A stretch of 64,000 bases of DNA from Bagarius yarrelli (lineage: Eukaryota > Chordata > Actinopteri > Siluriformes > Sisoridae), in contig VCAZ01000197.1 of NCBI GenBank assembly GCA_005784505.1, forward strand, positions 210,001 to 274,000, read 5' to 3'. The position numbers and the translations under genes were made by a program. The notes below the pieces were generated by a model. That model was not told the DNA's origin, searched no databases, and saw nothing but the letters and a program-made list of their open reading frames with translations. Below, one piece after another: positions 11,927-23,460 of this stretch; position 1 is the stretch's first letter, and each line of letters starts with the position of its first letter.

Positions 11927-12177
11927 ATTAGCCTATTTTATTACAAATTAATAGCAATAGACTTATAGAATACTTTGTAGTCTAATGTTTGCAAATATTG
12001 CCTCTAAGAGGCGGCAATGGACAAAAACCACAACAAATGTATGTACGCCAGGCACAAAGTTGGCGTGGAGAAACGCACATTTTCACGTTAATTTCACTGT
12101 TAGCAAATCCGACAGTGAGCGTGAAAGCTGGTGCACGCAAAGTCTTTGTGCGTACGCAGCTAAATACATGTGGCCTA
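11927..12177 (-). mobile_element. Fragment of the CWG-type non-autonomous transposon (copy 2)
   Basis: The minus strand matches the left half of copy 1 (4125 onward) almost base for base over the stretch GCTGCGTACGCACAAAG, the CACGCTCACTGTCGGATTT region and ACATTAGACTACAAAG. Only this one end is present. The other end and both target duplications are lost, and it abuts the 5' edge of RTE copy B. Confidence 0.75.
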
Positions 12178-12189
12178 AGTTGACCTAGC

Positions 12190-13030
12190 AAACAGTTTGG
12201 TAGAATTAAAGCTGTTCAAAAAAAATCCTAAACCTGATGCCCCTTTTAGGAATGTGTTCTTACTGTCGAATGTTTATTCCTAATTATACTGTGTTAGAGG
12301 CACCACTGAATGCGATTGATCACAGACAAGGCCCGCAAACGCACAGAAAAAGTAACATGGACAGAGGTGGAAAAAGCCTTTGTTCAGTTAAAACTAACAC
12401 TTCAAACCACCCCAACATTATGCATTCCAGATCCAAGCAGACTGTTCACCCAAAAAAGCAAATAAAGGCTTCTTGTGACATTGTGGGCTATAGCGATTTA
12501 ACACTGTTGGTAACACAGGCAAAAACAACAGCTTACATGACTGCAGCACGATGGTTAACATACCACACAATCCTTCAAAACGCCTAATGTGACTGTAAAA
12601 AGATGTAATGTGTTAAACCCTGCTACTCTTCTTCCCACAGCCGAGAAGGAAGAGGAACATGACGGTGTTAAAATTCTTAATAAAGTTTCCAGCCCGAGAC
12701 CTAACCTGCAAGAAACTCCAGATCTTAAATTGTTTGTTGACGGATCAGCATCCAAGGATCCAGCAACAGGCAAATGCTGTGTAGGATATGCAGAAGTTTT
12801 CTCAGCTCACAGAAGCATGCAAATAGGCTGCAGAACAGACTGTCACAATTTACACAGACAGCATGTATGCATTTGGGGTAGAGGATTTTTGACCTCATCA
12901 GGTGAACCCACCACACACCATGCGCTAATTGCTGAACTTCTTGAATGTATCCTCCATACTGTCTCGGATTCGAAACAACATTGTGAGTATCAGCCACTTA
13001 CTGGTGGAGCAGTAGAGTGAGAAAATGGCA
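12190..13030 (+). pseudogene. Endogenous retrovirus pol relic (RT thumb + RNase H)
   Basis: The + frames show LLGMCSYCRMFIPNY (about 12240) and APLNAIDH, the conserved region after the RT palm of gammaretrovirus-like and fish retroviruses. RNase H follows, with LFVDGSASKDPATG (about 12733-12774) carrying the first catalytic Asp, and GRGFLTSSGEP near 12880-12910. Frameshifts and stops separate the pieces. There is no gag, env or LTR, so it is a short decayed fragment. A (AAAT)n run at 13031-13060 follows. Exact retroviral genus cannot be told from this stretch. Confidence 0.75.
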
Positions 13031-13429
13031 CAATAAAAATAAATAAATAAATAAATTAGCAAAGTGTTGTCATAGGTCAAAGCACTCCCCATTGTTCTGA
13101 TGCAGCTGCAAGCATGAATGAGAAATTAAATCTCAATCCTTTTGTGTTCAGAACCTGAACACTGGTGTGGGAATCCTGAGGACATTCAAGCTGACCACCG
13201 GTTGTAATAAAATGTAATATTGCAACATTGGGCAAAGTTGGGAGCGAAATTTCAGCATTTGCTCTCACACTGTCAAAACAAAAATACAGACCAACTAGGG
13301 TTTATTTAGAGTGTGAATTGCTTACAAAGCACTATAAGAGTAAATATCATAAATATCATCCAACAGTAATTTTTTTTTAAATTTTGAATTTATTACAGAA
13401 TAAAATCTCTTACAAAGAAAAAGTCTACA
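13031..13429. other. Unassigned segment with (AAAT)n
   Basis: Starts with an AAAT simple repeat (13031-13060), then unassigned sequence. No gene is seen. Confidence 0.4.
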
Positions 13430-13610
13430 GTGTACACTTGCAATGGTAGTCCCAAAACCAATAAATTTCCCCTGAAATACAGAGACGGAGATCACACTTT
13501 CTGCAAAGCATATTTGATTATCTTTTTTGGCAGTGTCTGCAGCCTCCTCTTATTGTCTTCTTCGGGAAATGTGTGGCCATATTTGGTGGACCCTCATTAC
13601 CTGGGAATGG
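13430..13610 (-). pseudogene. Possible piggyBac-type C-terminal zinc-binding tail
   Basis: The minus strand reads HFPKKTIRGGCRHCQKR, a stop, then MLCRKCDLRLC and a WDYH ending. The CxxC...CxxC..LC...YH spacing resembles the cysteine-rich C-terminus of piggyBac-derived transposases. A weakly coding stretch upstream on the same strand (13780-13660, MPRDRDRWLNKDFIGP) is not identified. No terminal repeats or catalytic domain are visible, so the identification is tentative. Confidence 0.4.
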
Positions 13611-13904
13611 TCTTTTCTGAGTAGTCACAGGTCAATGAGGTGTGTTTGTTATAGATACAGAGAAATCAGCATTAGGACCGATAAAATCTTTGTTTAGCCA
13701 GCGATCCCGATCCCGGGGCATAGTCTTGATTTCCTCATTTTGGACAGCATCAATGACATCGTACACTGTTTATAAATGATGTCTTAGTAGCATTCTAAAA
13801 AATAAAATGAAAATAATAGATGTAAAGGTTAGAGTATGTTCAAGTATATATAATTAATTACAATGTAAGAGAATCCTATTTATGTGATCCATTACAGTGA
13901 AATC
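13611..13904. other. Unassigned, possible upstream part of the minus-strand coding relic
   Basis: The minus strand carries an open stretch (about 13780-13660) of unknown family, then AT-rich DNA. No firm assignment. Confidence 0.3.
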
Positions 13905-14760
13905 TACAAGGAATATGCAACACTTCCCTCCCCGACCTTTTACAGCCCCAGCGAAGACACTCGGCGCATGTGGCAGGGCATCCAGACGATCCCTAACTAC
14001 AAGAACTTCAACATTTCCCTGTGCACCACTGTCGTTCCCATGTGACTTCTACCATCATCCTTGTGCCAAAAAAGTCAGCAGTCTTCTGCCTTAATGACTA
14101 CCATCCCATTGCACTAACACCCATCGTGATGAAATGCTTCAAAAGGCTCGTCATAAGGCACATTAAGACCCTGCTGATTCCAACACTGGACTTATTACAA
14201 TTTGTGTACTGTCCAAACCGTTCCACGGACGATGCCATTGCCACACCCTTCTATCGGGCCCTCACACACCTGGACAATAAAGACACATATAAGAATGCAG
14301 TTCATAGACTTTAGTTCAGCATTTAACACAATCATCCCTCAGCATCTGATCAAGAAGCTGAGCCTGCTGGGCCTGAACAACTCCATCTGCAACTGGATCC
14401 TGGACTTTCTGACAGGAAGACCTCAGTCAGTCCGGATTGGAAGCAGCACCTCCAGCACCACCACACTGAGCACTGGGGCCCCGCAGGTCTGTGTGCTCAG
14501 CCCACTGCTGTTCACACTGCTGATTTATGGCTGTGTAGCAATGCACAGCTCAAATCACATCGTCAAGTTCGCCAATAACACGACTGTGGTGTATCAGCAA
14601 GAACGACGAGAGGAGAGAGAGGAGGTGAAACAGCTAACAGCCTGGTGTAAAGCCTATTACCTGTCTGTGTAACACAATGGGGTCCTGAAGAAACGTGGTT
14701 TCATTTTACTGTGTACTCCAGCTGCTATATATGGTTGAAATGACAATAAAGCTCCTTGAA
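13905..14760 (+). mobile_element. Rex/Babar-like LINE, 3' portion
   Basis: RT on + with frameshifts: a linker resembling RRMWQGIQTITNYK (about 13950), [19 protein letters not shown] (14095-14150), [34 protein letters not shown] (14305-14360), [28 protein letters not shown] (14480-14525), and a catalytic box degraded from FADD to FANN (about 14572). The 3' untranslated end closes with GGTTGAAATGACAATAAAG (14733-14751), usual for this fish LINE group. It is 5'-truncated and inactive because the catalytic aspartates are replaced. Confidence 0.8.
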
Positions 14761-15084
14761 CCTGTTCCCGACCAATGTCCCATGCAACCCCCTATATTTC
14801 TGAACATTCAACCATCCCCTAAACAATTCTACAAACAGTGTCTGCCTTACAACAAGCAGATATTTTGTCAAACAAAGCACAGATATAACTATATTTTACT
14901 GCTAACATACAGGACCAGTTTCAAATACTGGTTCTGAAAGAACATAAAATACTGCAATCAGAAATATTTTGTTCATTTAGAATGATAAAAACTGGTCTAA
15001 ACTGACAATGATGCTAAATAACACATAGTGATTCACCAAACACCTTTAGAAATTGTGATTTATCAAATACCTGTGACAATAAAT
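14761..15084. other. Unassigned AT-rich DNA
   Basis: Nothing recognised. Confidence 0.4.
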
Positions 15085-15226
15085 AGAACCAGAAACTGCA
15101 ATCAAGGAGTGGAAAAAAGAAATGTACCACCTCGGAAACCCAGATGACTTTCCACATGGTCCTACACAAACTGATCACAATCTGAAGCTTACTGATGACA
15201 GTGATGACGACAAGGAAGCAGTCTAA
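15085..15226 (+). other. Short unidentified open segment with acidic end
   Basis: An open stretch reads ETAIKEWKKEMYHLGNPDDF and ends LTDDSDDDKEAV, stop. A possible acceptor AG lies just upstream. The composition looks like a C-terminal coding exon or a transposase tail, but no family is recognised and the stretch is short enough to be chance. Confidence 0.25.
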
Positions 15227-15554
15227 ACTCAGAATTTTAGTTTAATGATGGATAGGTTCTCAAGTCTAAAACGGTCTTTCTATTGTTTAGCATGTGTGAA
15301 TAAAATTTTTGCTTGTTTGGTGTTTCAATATAAATTAATGAAACAAATTGGTGGGATGTGGTAGAAAATTTTAGTTCATGCTTCTTGTAGTATTAACCAT
15401 GTAATGGAAAATTTTATTTCACTCTTGTGTGACCTATTGCTTCTGTGAAGTTTTTTTCTAACTTGACAACTTGACTTAATACAACATTGTGGAGTAAGGT
15501 GTCCTTAATAAAGGGAAAACAAGTCTTTGTTTCCACGACTAATGTACTTGTCAC
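15227..15554. other. Unassigned AT-rich DNA
   Basis: Nothing recognised before the CAG target duplication at 15555. Confidence 0.4.
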
Positions 15555-15557
15555 CAG

Positions 15558-16089
15558 GGGCCCCATGTACAAAGACTTGCGTTGAAGTAATACTAAAACT
15601 TGCATATGGCCAAAGCTGTAAATGTCTGTACACACAAAAAATCAGATGTATCAAAGTCTGCGTACAGAGAATCCCACACATATTCTCTTTGTACATCCCA
15701 ATAAATTAAAATTGAGTGCACATGCAAGAGCAGGTTCTTTGGAATTAATAACAAAAGAATAAAAAAATAAATACTTAAAGGTAAATACTTAAATGCACAA
15801 AAAAACATTTACTTAATTGAAATGTTTCCGATTCACGTATGCAAATTCTTTTTGGGATGGCGCCTTTATACCAATGTGTGTGCAATACTCCAATCGATTC
15901 GATTACATTAGACCTTGGAAATCTAAATCGGATGATAAGACAGTCATCATTTTACTGTCAAAATGCTGTGGTCCCAAAAAGTCTGTTCTCTTTGGATTCT
16001 GCCATTGGCAATATCCTCTAATAAGGCAACCCTGCCATTGCCATAGACTAAGGGTTGTTTAATTTTGCTAATGTTGATACATGAGGCCC
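15558..16089. mobile_element. Non-autonomous DNA transposon, CWG target duplication (copy 3)
   Basis: A complete 532-bp copy. It starts GGGCCCCATGTACAAAGAC, ends GATACATGAGGCCC, and is flanked by CAG (15555-15557 and 16090-16092). Its left ~170 bp matches the inverted right end of copy 1 (TCTGCGTACAGAGAATCCC and TTCTCTTTGTACATCCCAAT). The other interior part is unrelated to copy 1, so the two are different deletion or capture derivatives of one family. Confidence 0.8.
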
Positions 16090-16092
16090 CAG

Positions 16093-16599
16093 ATGTCCAG
16101 CAGAAGTTCCGTGCTCCATAGAACACAGAAGACTCTCACACACACACAGATAAGTTGCTCTAACCGAAACCAGCGGACACATAACTTACGAAACACACAC
16201 AGTGCATGGATATATGGTAACTTTGGGCACAAACATTTTGGGTTTCTTCTTTCTGCACAGAGCTCAGCTTCCTGCAGACAGAGCCACAATTAGATCCAAT
16301 AAAACTTTTCCTTGATTCATTTTATTATCTGTCTCGTTCGATTATTCTGTTTTCAAGTGATTTTTCTTCTCAATTTACAGATTTTCACCACACTTCTACA
16401 ACACAGCACAGAAGACCTGATTTCTCTCTAACCCTTCTCTCTAAAGTGACGGTTTCAACAGAGAATGTCTAGACAAACCTAACCTTTCCTGACGAGTAGG
16501 CTTTCTCTTCCTGCTCTAGATATTCTTGAACACGCTAATGCAACATCACCCTCAATATTCTTAGTCCTCTCAATATTCTTAGTCCTCTGTCTCGAGAGA
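16093..16599. other. Unassigned, possible 3' part of the adjacent gypsy relic
   Basis: Includes a CA-rich stretch near 16138-16200 and a small direct duplication (TCAATATTCTTAGTCCTCT twice at about 16552-16588). No LTR could be paired. Confidence 0.35.
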
Positions 16600-19400
16600 A
16601 TTACAAAAAGCCACACAACTATTGTATTCCATATCGTCATCTACAGACTCAGGCTCTTCCAGGCCTGACATTCACAACAGAGCAAATTCAAACACAGCAA
16701 GCTGGGCTACCTAACACTGTTCAATGGCACCCAACTTAGCAGTAGCAAGTTATTGTCTGTCACAGTGAACTTCAATTCTAGCAAATAAATCCTAAACTTT
16801 TTAGTAACTGCCCATTTAAGTGCTAGAAGCTCCAGCTTCATACTGCTGTAATTTTATAATTTTTCTCAGCCCCTCGCAGTTTGCAACTTGCATAAGCTAT
16901 TACAGTTTTCTTACCTCCCTGGTACTGATACAAAACTGCACCCAGGCCAAGATTGCTAGAATTTGTTTTCACCACGAATGGGCAAGGTAAAATATGCATA
17001 ACCTAGTATTGAGAAACTGATCAACTTATTTTTAACCTCTCAAAAACTACCTGGCACTCCATTTCAGGAATGTTGATACAACCACTGCATTTTGAAGGGA
17101 CTGCTCTCTCTAAGACAAGTGTTTACTACAACATGCAGGGGCCTGCTAGAAAACTTCAATAACTTCCTGTAGTAGCTACAAAAACCCAGAAATAATCAGA
17201 GTTCTCTAAGGGTGCTAGAAACTGGCCACTGTTTCACTGCACTTACTTTCTTAGAATTCGTACTCACCCACTAGCAAGGTCTATCGGTAAGAAATTTTAC
17301 ACCAGACAAAGCATCCAAGCTCATCTATCCTCAGCAATAGGAATGCGTCCCGCCTAGTCTTGGAGTTTCCTTTAGTCCACAGACAGCCTTAGACTCCCAT
17401 CTGTTTTGCGAACCAGCACAACCGGTGAAGCATATGGACTACAACTCTCTTTAATAACATCTTTCTAAAGTAGTTCAGAGATTTGCCCCAAACCTCTTCA
17501 AATTGATTTGTGGCATGCGCCTGTGTGGCTGAGAGACTGGTCTATCATCTGTCACAGGAATCTTGTGTTTCACCTTGTCTGTATATTCAAGATCCTTTGT
17601 TAACTGCAAACACCTCAACATACTTTAACAGAAGTGTCTTTAGCTTTGCTTGCTGTTCTGCCGTGCTGCTATGTGTAACCTCTGCAAAAGCATCTGCAAC
17701 TTACTATCACTTTCAATGGTTCCCTCCACACGAAGTCTAACTTCCCTCCTAGGACATTGTTAAACTCTGTAACAACCAACTACCTACAGCTCTGAATAAT
17801 TTTTCATACCCAGTATGCTAAGGGAGATGAATCATGTAAAGTTGCACCCTCATCACGAACACTCAGAAACCCACATTCAGGTATGACTAATCCCAAGACT
17901 GTTTCTAGCTCAACATACCTTAATTAGGGCAAAGGCAAATTATTGGCAGCTGTTATCTTAAGCCACTTAGATGTACAGTGCACGTCCTTGTCCTCTCAAT
18001 GGAGATGCTCTCTCCAGAAGTTCTCTGTCAATGTGCTCACGTTACTCCCAGTGTGTAAAAGACATCTAACAGGTACACTTTCAATGTGAATATCAATCTC
18101 AGGGCACCTGCTTACTGCTCATTCTAAAAACCTTTTTTTAGTCAACACACCACACGTTGAGCCCTCTGGTTTATCCAGCATTGCTTGACTAGCTGCAATA
18201 GGGAGATCCCTGCCTCCTTGTGTTGCAGTATTTGGCCATACCATTGACTGATCTTTTGAACCATGTTTGTTATACACTGCCGTGCTACTAGCCAACCCCC
18301 TTACATCTCAGACAGATTGGTTGACCATCTTCTGTGTATCTTGGATTTAGTCTTGTTAATCCGGTTACTACCTGAACTGTTTGTACATGTAGCTAGTTCA
18401 CAAACAGCATCAGTGAGTTCACTAATACCCTTACTTTGTTGGGCAACTAATTTAACAACCTCCCGTAAGGTACTTTCTAACTCAGTAGGTATAGTGCTAG
18501 CCGAATCCCTAACACCTTTATCTTGGTCGGAAACAATATTCCTACTCTTGTTAGATCTACGAGGCCTGTTCTCTAAACACCACATCATGGCCTCTTACCG
18601 TACATCAAACTAAGACAAAGCATTTGAAAATTCAGGAAAATCCTCCCCATTCAACTGTCTACATGCATAAAAAGCATGTAACAACTGGGGTGTAGTATGC
18701 TTTTCTTGAATGCACCCCTTCATTTCCCCTTTTATACATAGCTTAACCTCATTCAAAGCTGATCCTCATAAATGAGAAAAAATGAAATTTACTTGGTCTT
18801 CAAAAGTTAACCCTCTCATTCTAATCAAGCATTCAACTTCTTCAATGAATTCATCTACAGTTTGATTATCTTTACCAGGCTTACCAAAGAAAGGTACATT
18901 CTGCTTTTCCCTTGGAATATACATATAAGTATAAGTATAAGTATATTCAATTCATTGTCATTATGTAAGGTACGTGTACAGAGCCAACGAAATGCATTTT
19001 TCGCATATCCCATCTGCGAAAATCTGGTAGTAACATTAATATTATATTAATAAGTATTAATATTTGCAGTGTTTGTCAGTACCTCATGTCTTTGGCCTAA
19101 CTCTAAAATTTGTGACTGGAGCTGTGACATAGTATTAGCTACATCATCATGGTCTGGAACTGGAGCTGCATTCACGACTGGTTTCGATTGGCCATCCAGA
19201 ATGTCCACAGTCCATCCATGGCTCTTGAATGATGAAATGACTCTTAATCTAGTAATGTTCAACAGTCTTAAGAATGGATTGCTGGTGAAGTTGCTACTGT
19301 GTTGAAATGCAAACTTTTTGCCTCCCTTCAGGCTCCACAGGCACGCCAGTACTGGACCAGTCTTAACTGCCACTGTTGTCTGCACCACCCATTGCTTTCT
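16600..19400 (-). mobile_element. Ty3/gypsy retrotransposon relic
   Basis: On the minus strand a gag-like stretch (19388-19047, then 18588-18301, rich in Q/E/L and lacking a clear zinc knuckle) is followed by a degenerate RT with a SPYASPVVLVRKTDGSLRL box (about 17440-17380), then LRE..LFLGFCSYYRKL (about 17200-17150) and RNase H motifs including MKLELLALKWAV (about 16845-16800). Stops and frameshifts are dense. Neither a paired LTR nor an integrase is found. The set of motifs fixes the superfamily but not the family. Confidence 0.65.
18915..19035 (-). mobile_element. Short LINE 3'-end fragment inside the gypsy relic
   Basis: The minus strand carries CTCTGTACACGTACCTTACA then TAATGACAATGAATTGAATA, the common 3' end of a fish LINE family. 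It is bounded by gag-like sequence on both sides, so it is a short later insertion. Confidence 0.5.
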
Positions 19401-19734
19401 CTAACCTATCTAGAACTCAAAAAACAAGAGAAATCCCACCCAAAACTGTGGCCCCGTGTCAGTATATATATACACGCAGCGGGAAACCAAAATCTTTTTC
19501 TTCAAAACCAAGGTGTATTACTGTCAGCTTTACTATTTTCTATCCACACAAAACATAGTTTTATTATATTTTCAGCAATCCTTTTAAATGTTTTGCTGGA
19601 TGTAAGTCCCTGTGGCCCTGTAAATTAACCCAGCATGTAAGCATAAGCTGTGTTCTTCTTATTTTCAGAGCCATTTTCCCTATTCCACTTAAACTGGAGA
19701 GGTTCTAAAAGCTTCACTTAAAAATTCACAGCGA
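19401..19734. other. Unassigned flank of the gypsy relic
   Basis: Possibly the 5' LTR region of the gypsy relic (minus orientation), but no partner repeat is found. Confidence 0.3.
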
Positions 19735-20600
19735 TTGTGTCTGTTCTAGATCTAGTTTTTTAGATAGCTCTTGGCTGCTGACATATATGCTACGCGTTCA
19801 TAGACTAGAGTTGATCTTATTAAAGCCTAATAGATGTAGCTCCCCAGTCCTGACCTGATAGACATTGAAGAAGATTTTCGAACATTTGAATCTATGTGGT
19901 GTTAGCCTTACATTAAAATACACTCCAGGTAATCAAATCACCTTAACTTGTTCAAGTGTTTGTCCATATAGCCTGAGGTGTACTTGTTTATGTTGTCTAG
20001 AGAAACAGATGACTTGCATTTCTGCTATTGATAACTTTAATGCCCATTTATTTGCCCATTGGGGATTTTCCATGTTTCCCAAATGAAATGTAAGAGTTTC
20101 AATACCGGCTGTCTTCTATGTGATCTAGCATAGTATATCAAATACTAGAATTTTTAGTTCATTTAAAGCTAGATGTGGCTTTCCTCACTGTCACTTCTAT
20201 ATGAGTTGTTAAATTATTATTTTTACATTGTTTTGCAGTTATGAGCTATGTATCTTGCTAAGCATTTTTTGTAAGAAGCTTTGCTTTTTCTTGGTTAATT
20301 GCTGTTTGATTGTTGTTTTTTTAATACTTGAATCATATAATCACACCATTCATTTTCCTGACCATTCCCATATATATCAGATAATTGAGTTTCTCTCCCT
20401 ACCTCATTACAGTTCTGTCTCCAAAATGTGTGCTTTGTATTCCTTATAACTTTTTCTACCACTGCCTGTACACTTTTGTATTCAATCAACGTTTCCAATG
20501 AGTGTTTCTTTAACTGTTTGAAAGACCTGTTTTTTCTTAACAGCCATCTTCCATTTTTTATCCTACCATGGTACACTATTTTTGTCCTTTCTTCTTGTTC
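19735..20600 (-). mobile_element. I/Nimb-like LINE, RT and linker fragments
   Basis: The minus strand shows WANKWALKLSIAEMQVICFS then RLYGQTLEQV and LPGVYF (20070-19900), the region just after the RT palm in I/Nimb elements. Further upstream on minus (20576-20295) is the linker between endonuclease and RT, with VIRNTKHTFWRQNCNEVGRE. About 220 bp between them is unassigned. The ORF1 part of the same strand is at 23330-22880, on the far side of a chromovirus relic, which suggests the latter split it. Confidence 0.65.
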
Positions 20601-20630
20601 CTTTGGGAATTGTTTCCTCTGCTGCTTTTG

Positions 20631-20963
20631 TGTAAAGATAACGACAGAGTAGAATCCATAATGCGCTGAATGGCTTTATTAGAAGCACAGTTTAAAAGAG
20701 AAGTCAGATAGCAGGCAAGGTCGGTACACGATAATTCAAGAATAATCCAGGCAGACATATCCAAAACAATAGACAAAGAGCGTAAACCAAAACAGAACAG
20801 AGATAAAAAATCATGAACATGAGTACATAAATAAATGGTTATTGAGGCGCTAGAGCAAACAATAGTTTCCAAAGACAGAGTGTAATGTGCTATCTTAAGT
20901 AGCTACCCAAACTAGTATTCTGAAGATGGCCCCCATCGGGTGTTGGAAGGGGAAATAGTTACA
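20631..20963 (-). repeat. 3' LTR of chromovirus relic
   Basis: A 333-bp segment beginning TGTAAAGATAACGACAGAG and ending GGGGAAATAGTTACA (so TG...CA on the minus strand). It is followed inside by a C-rich tract (polypurine tract on minus) and by the same AGGAACACCTCCTGG sequence that follows the LTR of the element at 44811. No partner 5' LTR is present. Confidence 0.65.
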
Positions 20964-22870
20964 GTACCCCCCATACTAGGAACACCTCCTGGTGTTCTAC
21001 AAGGGTGCCCCCTGTGACTTGGAGCTGGACGTTCTAAATAACGTATGAGTAAGGGCTCTAAGATGTCATGATCTTTGACCCATTACATCTCCTCCGGTCC
21101 ATAACCCTCACAATCCACCAAATACTCCAGAACACTCCCCCTTCTGGAGTCAAGGATTTTGTGGATTTGGTACACTGTAGACCCCTCAATTTTAATGGGA
21201 GCCCAGGGCTCCCTGCAACCTCACTGTCTCCCAAACACGCTGGATTGTTCTCCGGACCAGGGGAACATGGGGATCTGGAACCCTAGATCTGGTCTGTTCT
21301 CATGCCCAAGATCTTAAGTTCCTCCCCAGCTAGAGCTAAGGCTGACATTGACGTAAGTAGAGGGACCCCGGTCTGATAAGCTGTCCTTTGGAATGCCAAA
21401 GTTACTGAACACGTAAGTAAAACGTTTGGTGGCTGATTCTATGGCAGAAAGCACACCTTTGAGCAGGGTTAAAGAACCGATCGATAATAGTGAGTATAGT
21501 GGTGTGAACGTGAGTGCATGAGATATCTGTGATAAAGTCAATGCATATGTGAGACTAGAATTTGGGGGACGGGCACGGGTTCTAGCAAGCCCTTGATTGT
21601 GATTTTTTGGACTGGGCACAGACAGAAGAAGCTTTCACAAAATTGATCACATCGAGGTAATAATTAGGCCACCAGTAGGTGTTTTGCAGAAGGTCTTTGT
21701 TGCGAGTAATTCCAGGGTGGCCGGAACTGAGTGAGGCGTGTACCCAGGACATGACTGTAGATTTCGGTAGGCTCCCGTTAGGGGTGTCATACCTTCTGGA
21801 CAAGACATTTGCTTTGGTGTTTTTGGTACCAGGTTGGTAAGTGACAGAAAACTAAAACCTGGTAAAGAACAAAGCCCACAATGCTTGTATTGAATTTAAC
21901 TGTTTGGCAGATTTCAGGTATTCTAAGTTCTTTTGGTCCGGGATCACTAGAAAAGGGTGGGTGCTTCCCTCCAGCCAATGCCTCTACTCAGTTAACACTC
22001 CCTTGATCGCTAGTAGTTTTTTATTTCCCACATCATAATTGCACCGACTGGGGTCAGTTTGTGAGAGAAAAAGGCGCAGACAAGTTTGGGGGGAGTACCT
22101 TGCCGCTGGGATAGAACAGCCCTACCCACTAAGATGCGTCTCCACTGCGAGTAAGGGGGGCTCAGAGTGTTGCAGGATGGGGGCAGTGGTAAACTTGACT
22201 GTCAACAGGGCAAAGGCCCTGGTGTGCTGCCCTTAAGGGGAGACGTAAGTAAGTGCCGCTGTTTGGCTGTAATTCCGGATGAAGTGACGGTAGAAGTTGG
22301 CAAACCCCAAAAAATCTCTAGAGTTCCTTAACTGTTTTGGGCTTTGGCCAACCAGTAACTACATCCACCTTGGCCTGGTCCATAGCCACACCCTGTGAAC
22401 TAATGAGATACCCCAAAAACTTGACATGACTACGGTGAAACTCACATGTCTTAGCTTTCACAAACAGTTTATTTTCCAATAGCTGGCTTAGCATAGTGTG
22501 CACCTGCATGACATGCTGGGAATAAGAGAGTGAGTATACAAGAATGTCATTTATGTAATCAGTTACACAGACATTTAGGAGATCCCGAAATATGTCATTA
22601 ATATATGCCTGAAACTCTGAGGGGGTGTTAGAAAGTCCAAAAGGCATCACCAGGTATTCATAGTGGCCTTGTGCAAACAGTTTTCATAAAGAACTCAGAC
22701 TAGTGGGTAATATCCTTACTAGCCCAAAAGATGGTCGGGTTGTGGGTCTGTAACAATGGAAAACCCAAAATGATGGGATTCTTGGGTGATGAGATGACGT
22801 GCAATGATATAAGTTCCAGATGGTGAGCCCCTACTTTTAGTGTAATGGGGACTGTACGACGGGTGATATT
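20964..22870 (-). mobile_element. Sushi-type chromovirus relic (pol fragment)
   Basis: Minus-strand order: protease/RT start (about 22870-22700), RT (22650-22318, [20 protein letters not shown] with the catalytic box changed to DYINDILVY, i.e. N in place of the first Asp of YxDD), RNase H pieces (22140-21790), integrase H2C2 finger (21770-21600, SSGHPGITRNKDLL, YWWPNY, CAQSK), and integrase core (21619-21314). The organisation and wording follow the element at 45192-49451. Gag and the 5' LTR are absent, so it is 5'-truncated. Confidence 0.8.
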
Positions 22871-22879
22871 GCTTTTGTG

Positions 22880-23330
22880 CTAACTAGTTTGGTTCTTTCT
22901 TGCTGTGGTTGTATGTGCATCTGTTTCAATGCCTCTGAGTATGTAATACCTTGCGATATCTTGACTCTTTGAATCTCTTATGATCTTTCTCCCAATAGGC
23001 TTTACATTCCCTGGAAGCTGTACTGTGTTCACCCCACAGTTACAACATTTCAGCTTAACTCTACTTTCACATTTTCCATGCTCATGTTCACCAGCACACC
23101 TGCTACATCTTTATTTTCCTTTAAAAATAGCCGCTACATGTTGATATTTTTGGCACTAGTAACGGAATATAAAGCTTGACTTCATAGCTCATAAAACTTA
23201 TGGAAACTTTGGTTGGCAGGTCCTTTCATCAAACTTTATTATCACTTATAGGCTGTCACATCTTTCACCATTCCTTTTTAGTTTTTAGTTTTATTTGCTT
23301 CTGCCACATTTACTCCCTTTACATTTTCCA
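22880..23330 (-). mobile_element. I/Nimb LINE ORF1, zinc-knuckle end
   Basis: The minus strand shows HVAAIFKGK, then RCSRCAGEHEHGKC and KLKCCNCGVN, a double CCHC-type knuckle as in ORF1 of I/Nimb LINEs, preceded by MSYEVKLYIPLLV. Probably the ORF1 of the LINE whose RT is at 19735-20600. Confidence 0.65.
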
Positions 23331-23460
23331 TAATTTGCTCTGTTTATATCATTAAATAATTCCTTGAACTTTTTTACCTTCAATTTTTTTTATTGTTTTA
23401 TTGCTTTTCCCTGTTGAACACTATATTTGCATAATATAATAAGTAGTTGGAAAGATTAAG
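23331..23460. other. Junction between opposed LINE ORF1 fragments
   Basis: AT-rich DNA between a minus-strand and a plus-strand ORF1 fragment. No target duplication is discernible. Confidence 0.35.
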
